In this document: positions 6,439 through 6,459 of the stretch, piece after piece
How the letters are laid out: each line of letters opens with the position of its first letter
How positions within the stretch are numbered: position 1 is the stretch's first letter
Assembly (NCBI RefSeq): GCF_020829685.1
Contig: NZ_JAIVFR010000385.1
Coordinates: 1 to 6,459, forward strand
DNA: 6,459 nt
Reading direction: 5' to 3'
Source: Nostoc sp. CHAB 5715
GTDB lineage: Bacteria > Cyanobacteriota > Cyanobacteriia > Cyanobacteriales > Nostocaceae
The notes under the pieces: model-generated
What the model was told of the DNA's origin: nothing
Seen by the model: only the letters and a program-made list of their open reading frames with translations
Database searches by the model: none
Position numbers and translations under genes: made by a program

Positions 6439-6459
6439 ATGAGCGAACCAAGACAAGCA
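6439..6459 (+). CDS. Possible start of an unidentified gene, cut by right edge
   Basis: ATG at 6439 opens seven codons (M-S-E-P-R-Q-A) to the window edge. AAGG lies about 7 bases upstream, a fair Shine-Dalgarno, and a long AT-rich leader precedes it. Seven residues are too few to name a family. Confidence 0.4.

Overview
The window looks like chromosome from a filamentous, Nostoc/Anabaena-like cyanobacterium. Six perfect HIP1 octamers (GCGATCGC, starting at 794, 1174, 1664, 2669, 4830 and 6007) lie in 6.5 kb. Heptamer tandem arrays of the STRR kind (TCATTAG units) and GGGGAGCA-type and palindromic interspersed repeats are typical of Nostocales. Intergenic DNA is AT-rich, and the proteins read like cyanobacterial family members.

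Layout. 1-531 (-): 5' part of an ArnT/PMT-like membrane glycosyltransferase that runs off the left edge. 670-1197 (+): a SAM-dependent methyltransferase that loses its natural C-terminus after residue 147. 1103-1981 (-): an ORF joining the Tat-exported N-terminal third of a PhoX/DUF839 phosphatase to an internal piece of the cobalamin enzyme CbiD. The CbiD piece, read antisense, also supplies the foreign tail of the methyltransferase. 1982-2298: AT-rich spacer between divergent genes. 2299-3252 (+): an intact family-2 glycosyltransferase. 3359-5896 (-): a complete RecG helicase whose N-terminal linker is largely translated from interspersed repeats. 5931-6140 (-): a 69-residue N-terminal remnant of a multi-pass membrane protein (UPF0104 / lysylphosphatidylglycerol-synthase-like), bracketed by two heptamer arrays. 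6141-6438: repeats and AT-rich DNA. A possible new gene starts at 6439 (+) on the right edge.

How the parts relate. There is no coherent operon or pathway. Two glycosyltransferases hint at envelope or polysaccharide work, and recG is housekeeping DNA repair. The striking theme is rearrangement: methyltransferase, cbiD and phoX pieces are joined in a mosaic, a membrane-protein gene is cut at a heptamer array, and repeats have invaded recG in frame. This fits an eroding, repeat-rich Nostocales genome; for the 670-1981 mosaic an assembly or amplification chimera must also be considered. I see no convincing defence system, mobile element with a transposase, CRISPR array, tRNA or rRNA.
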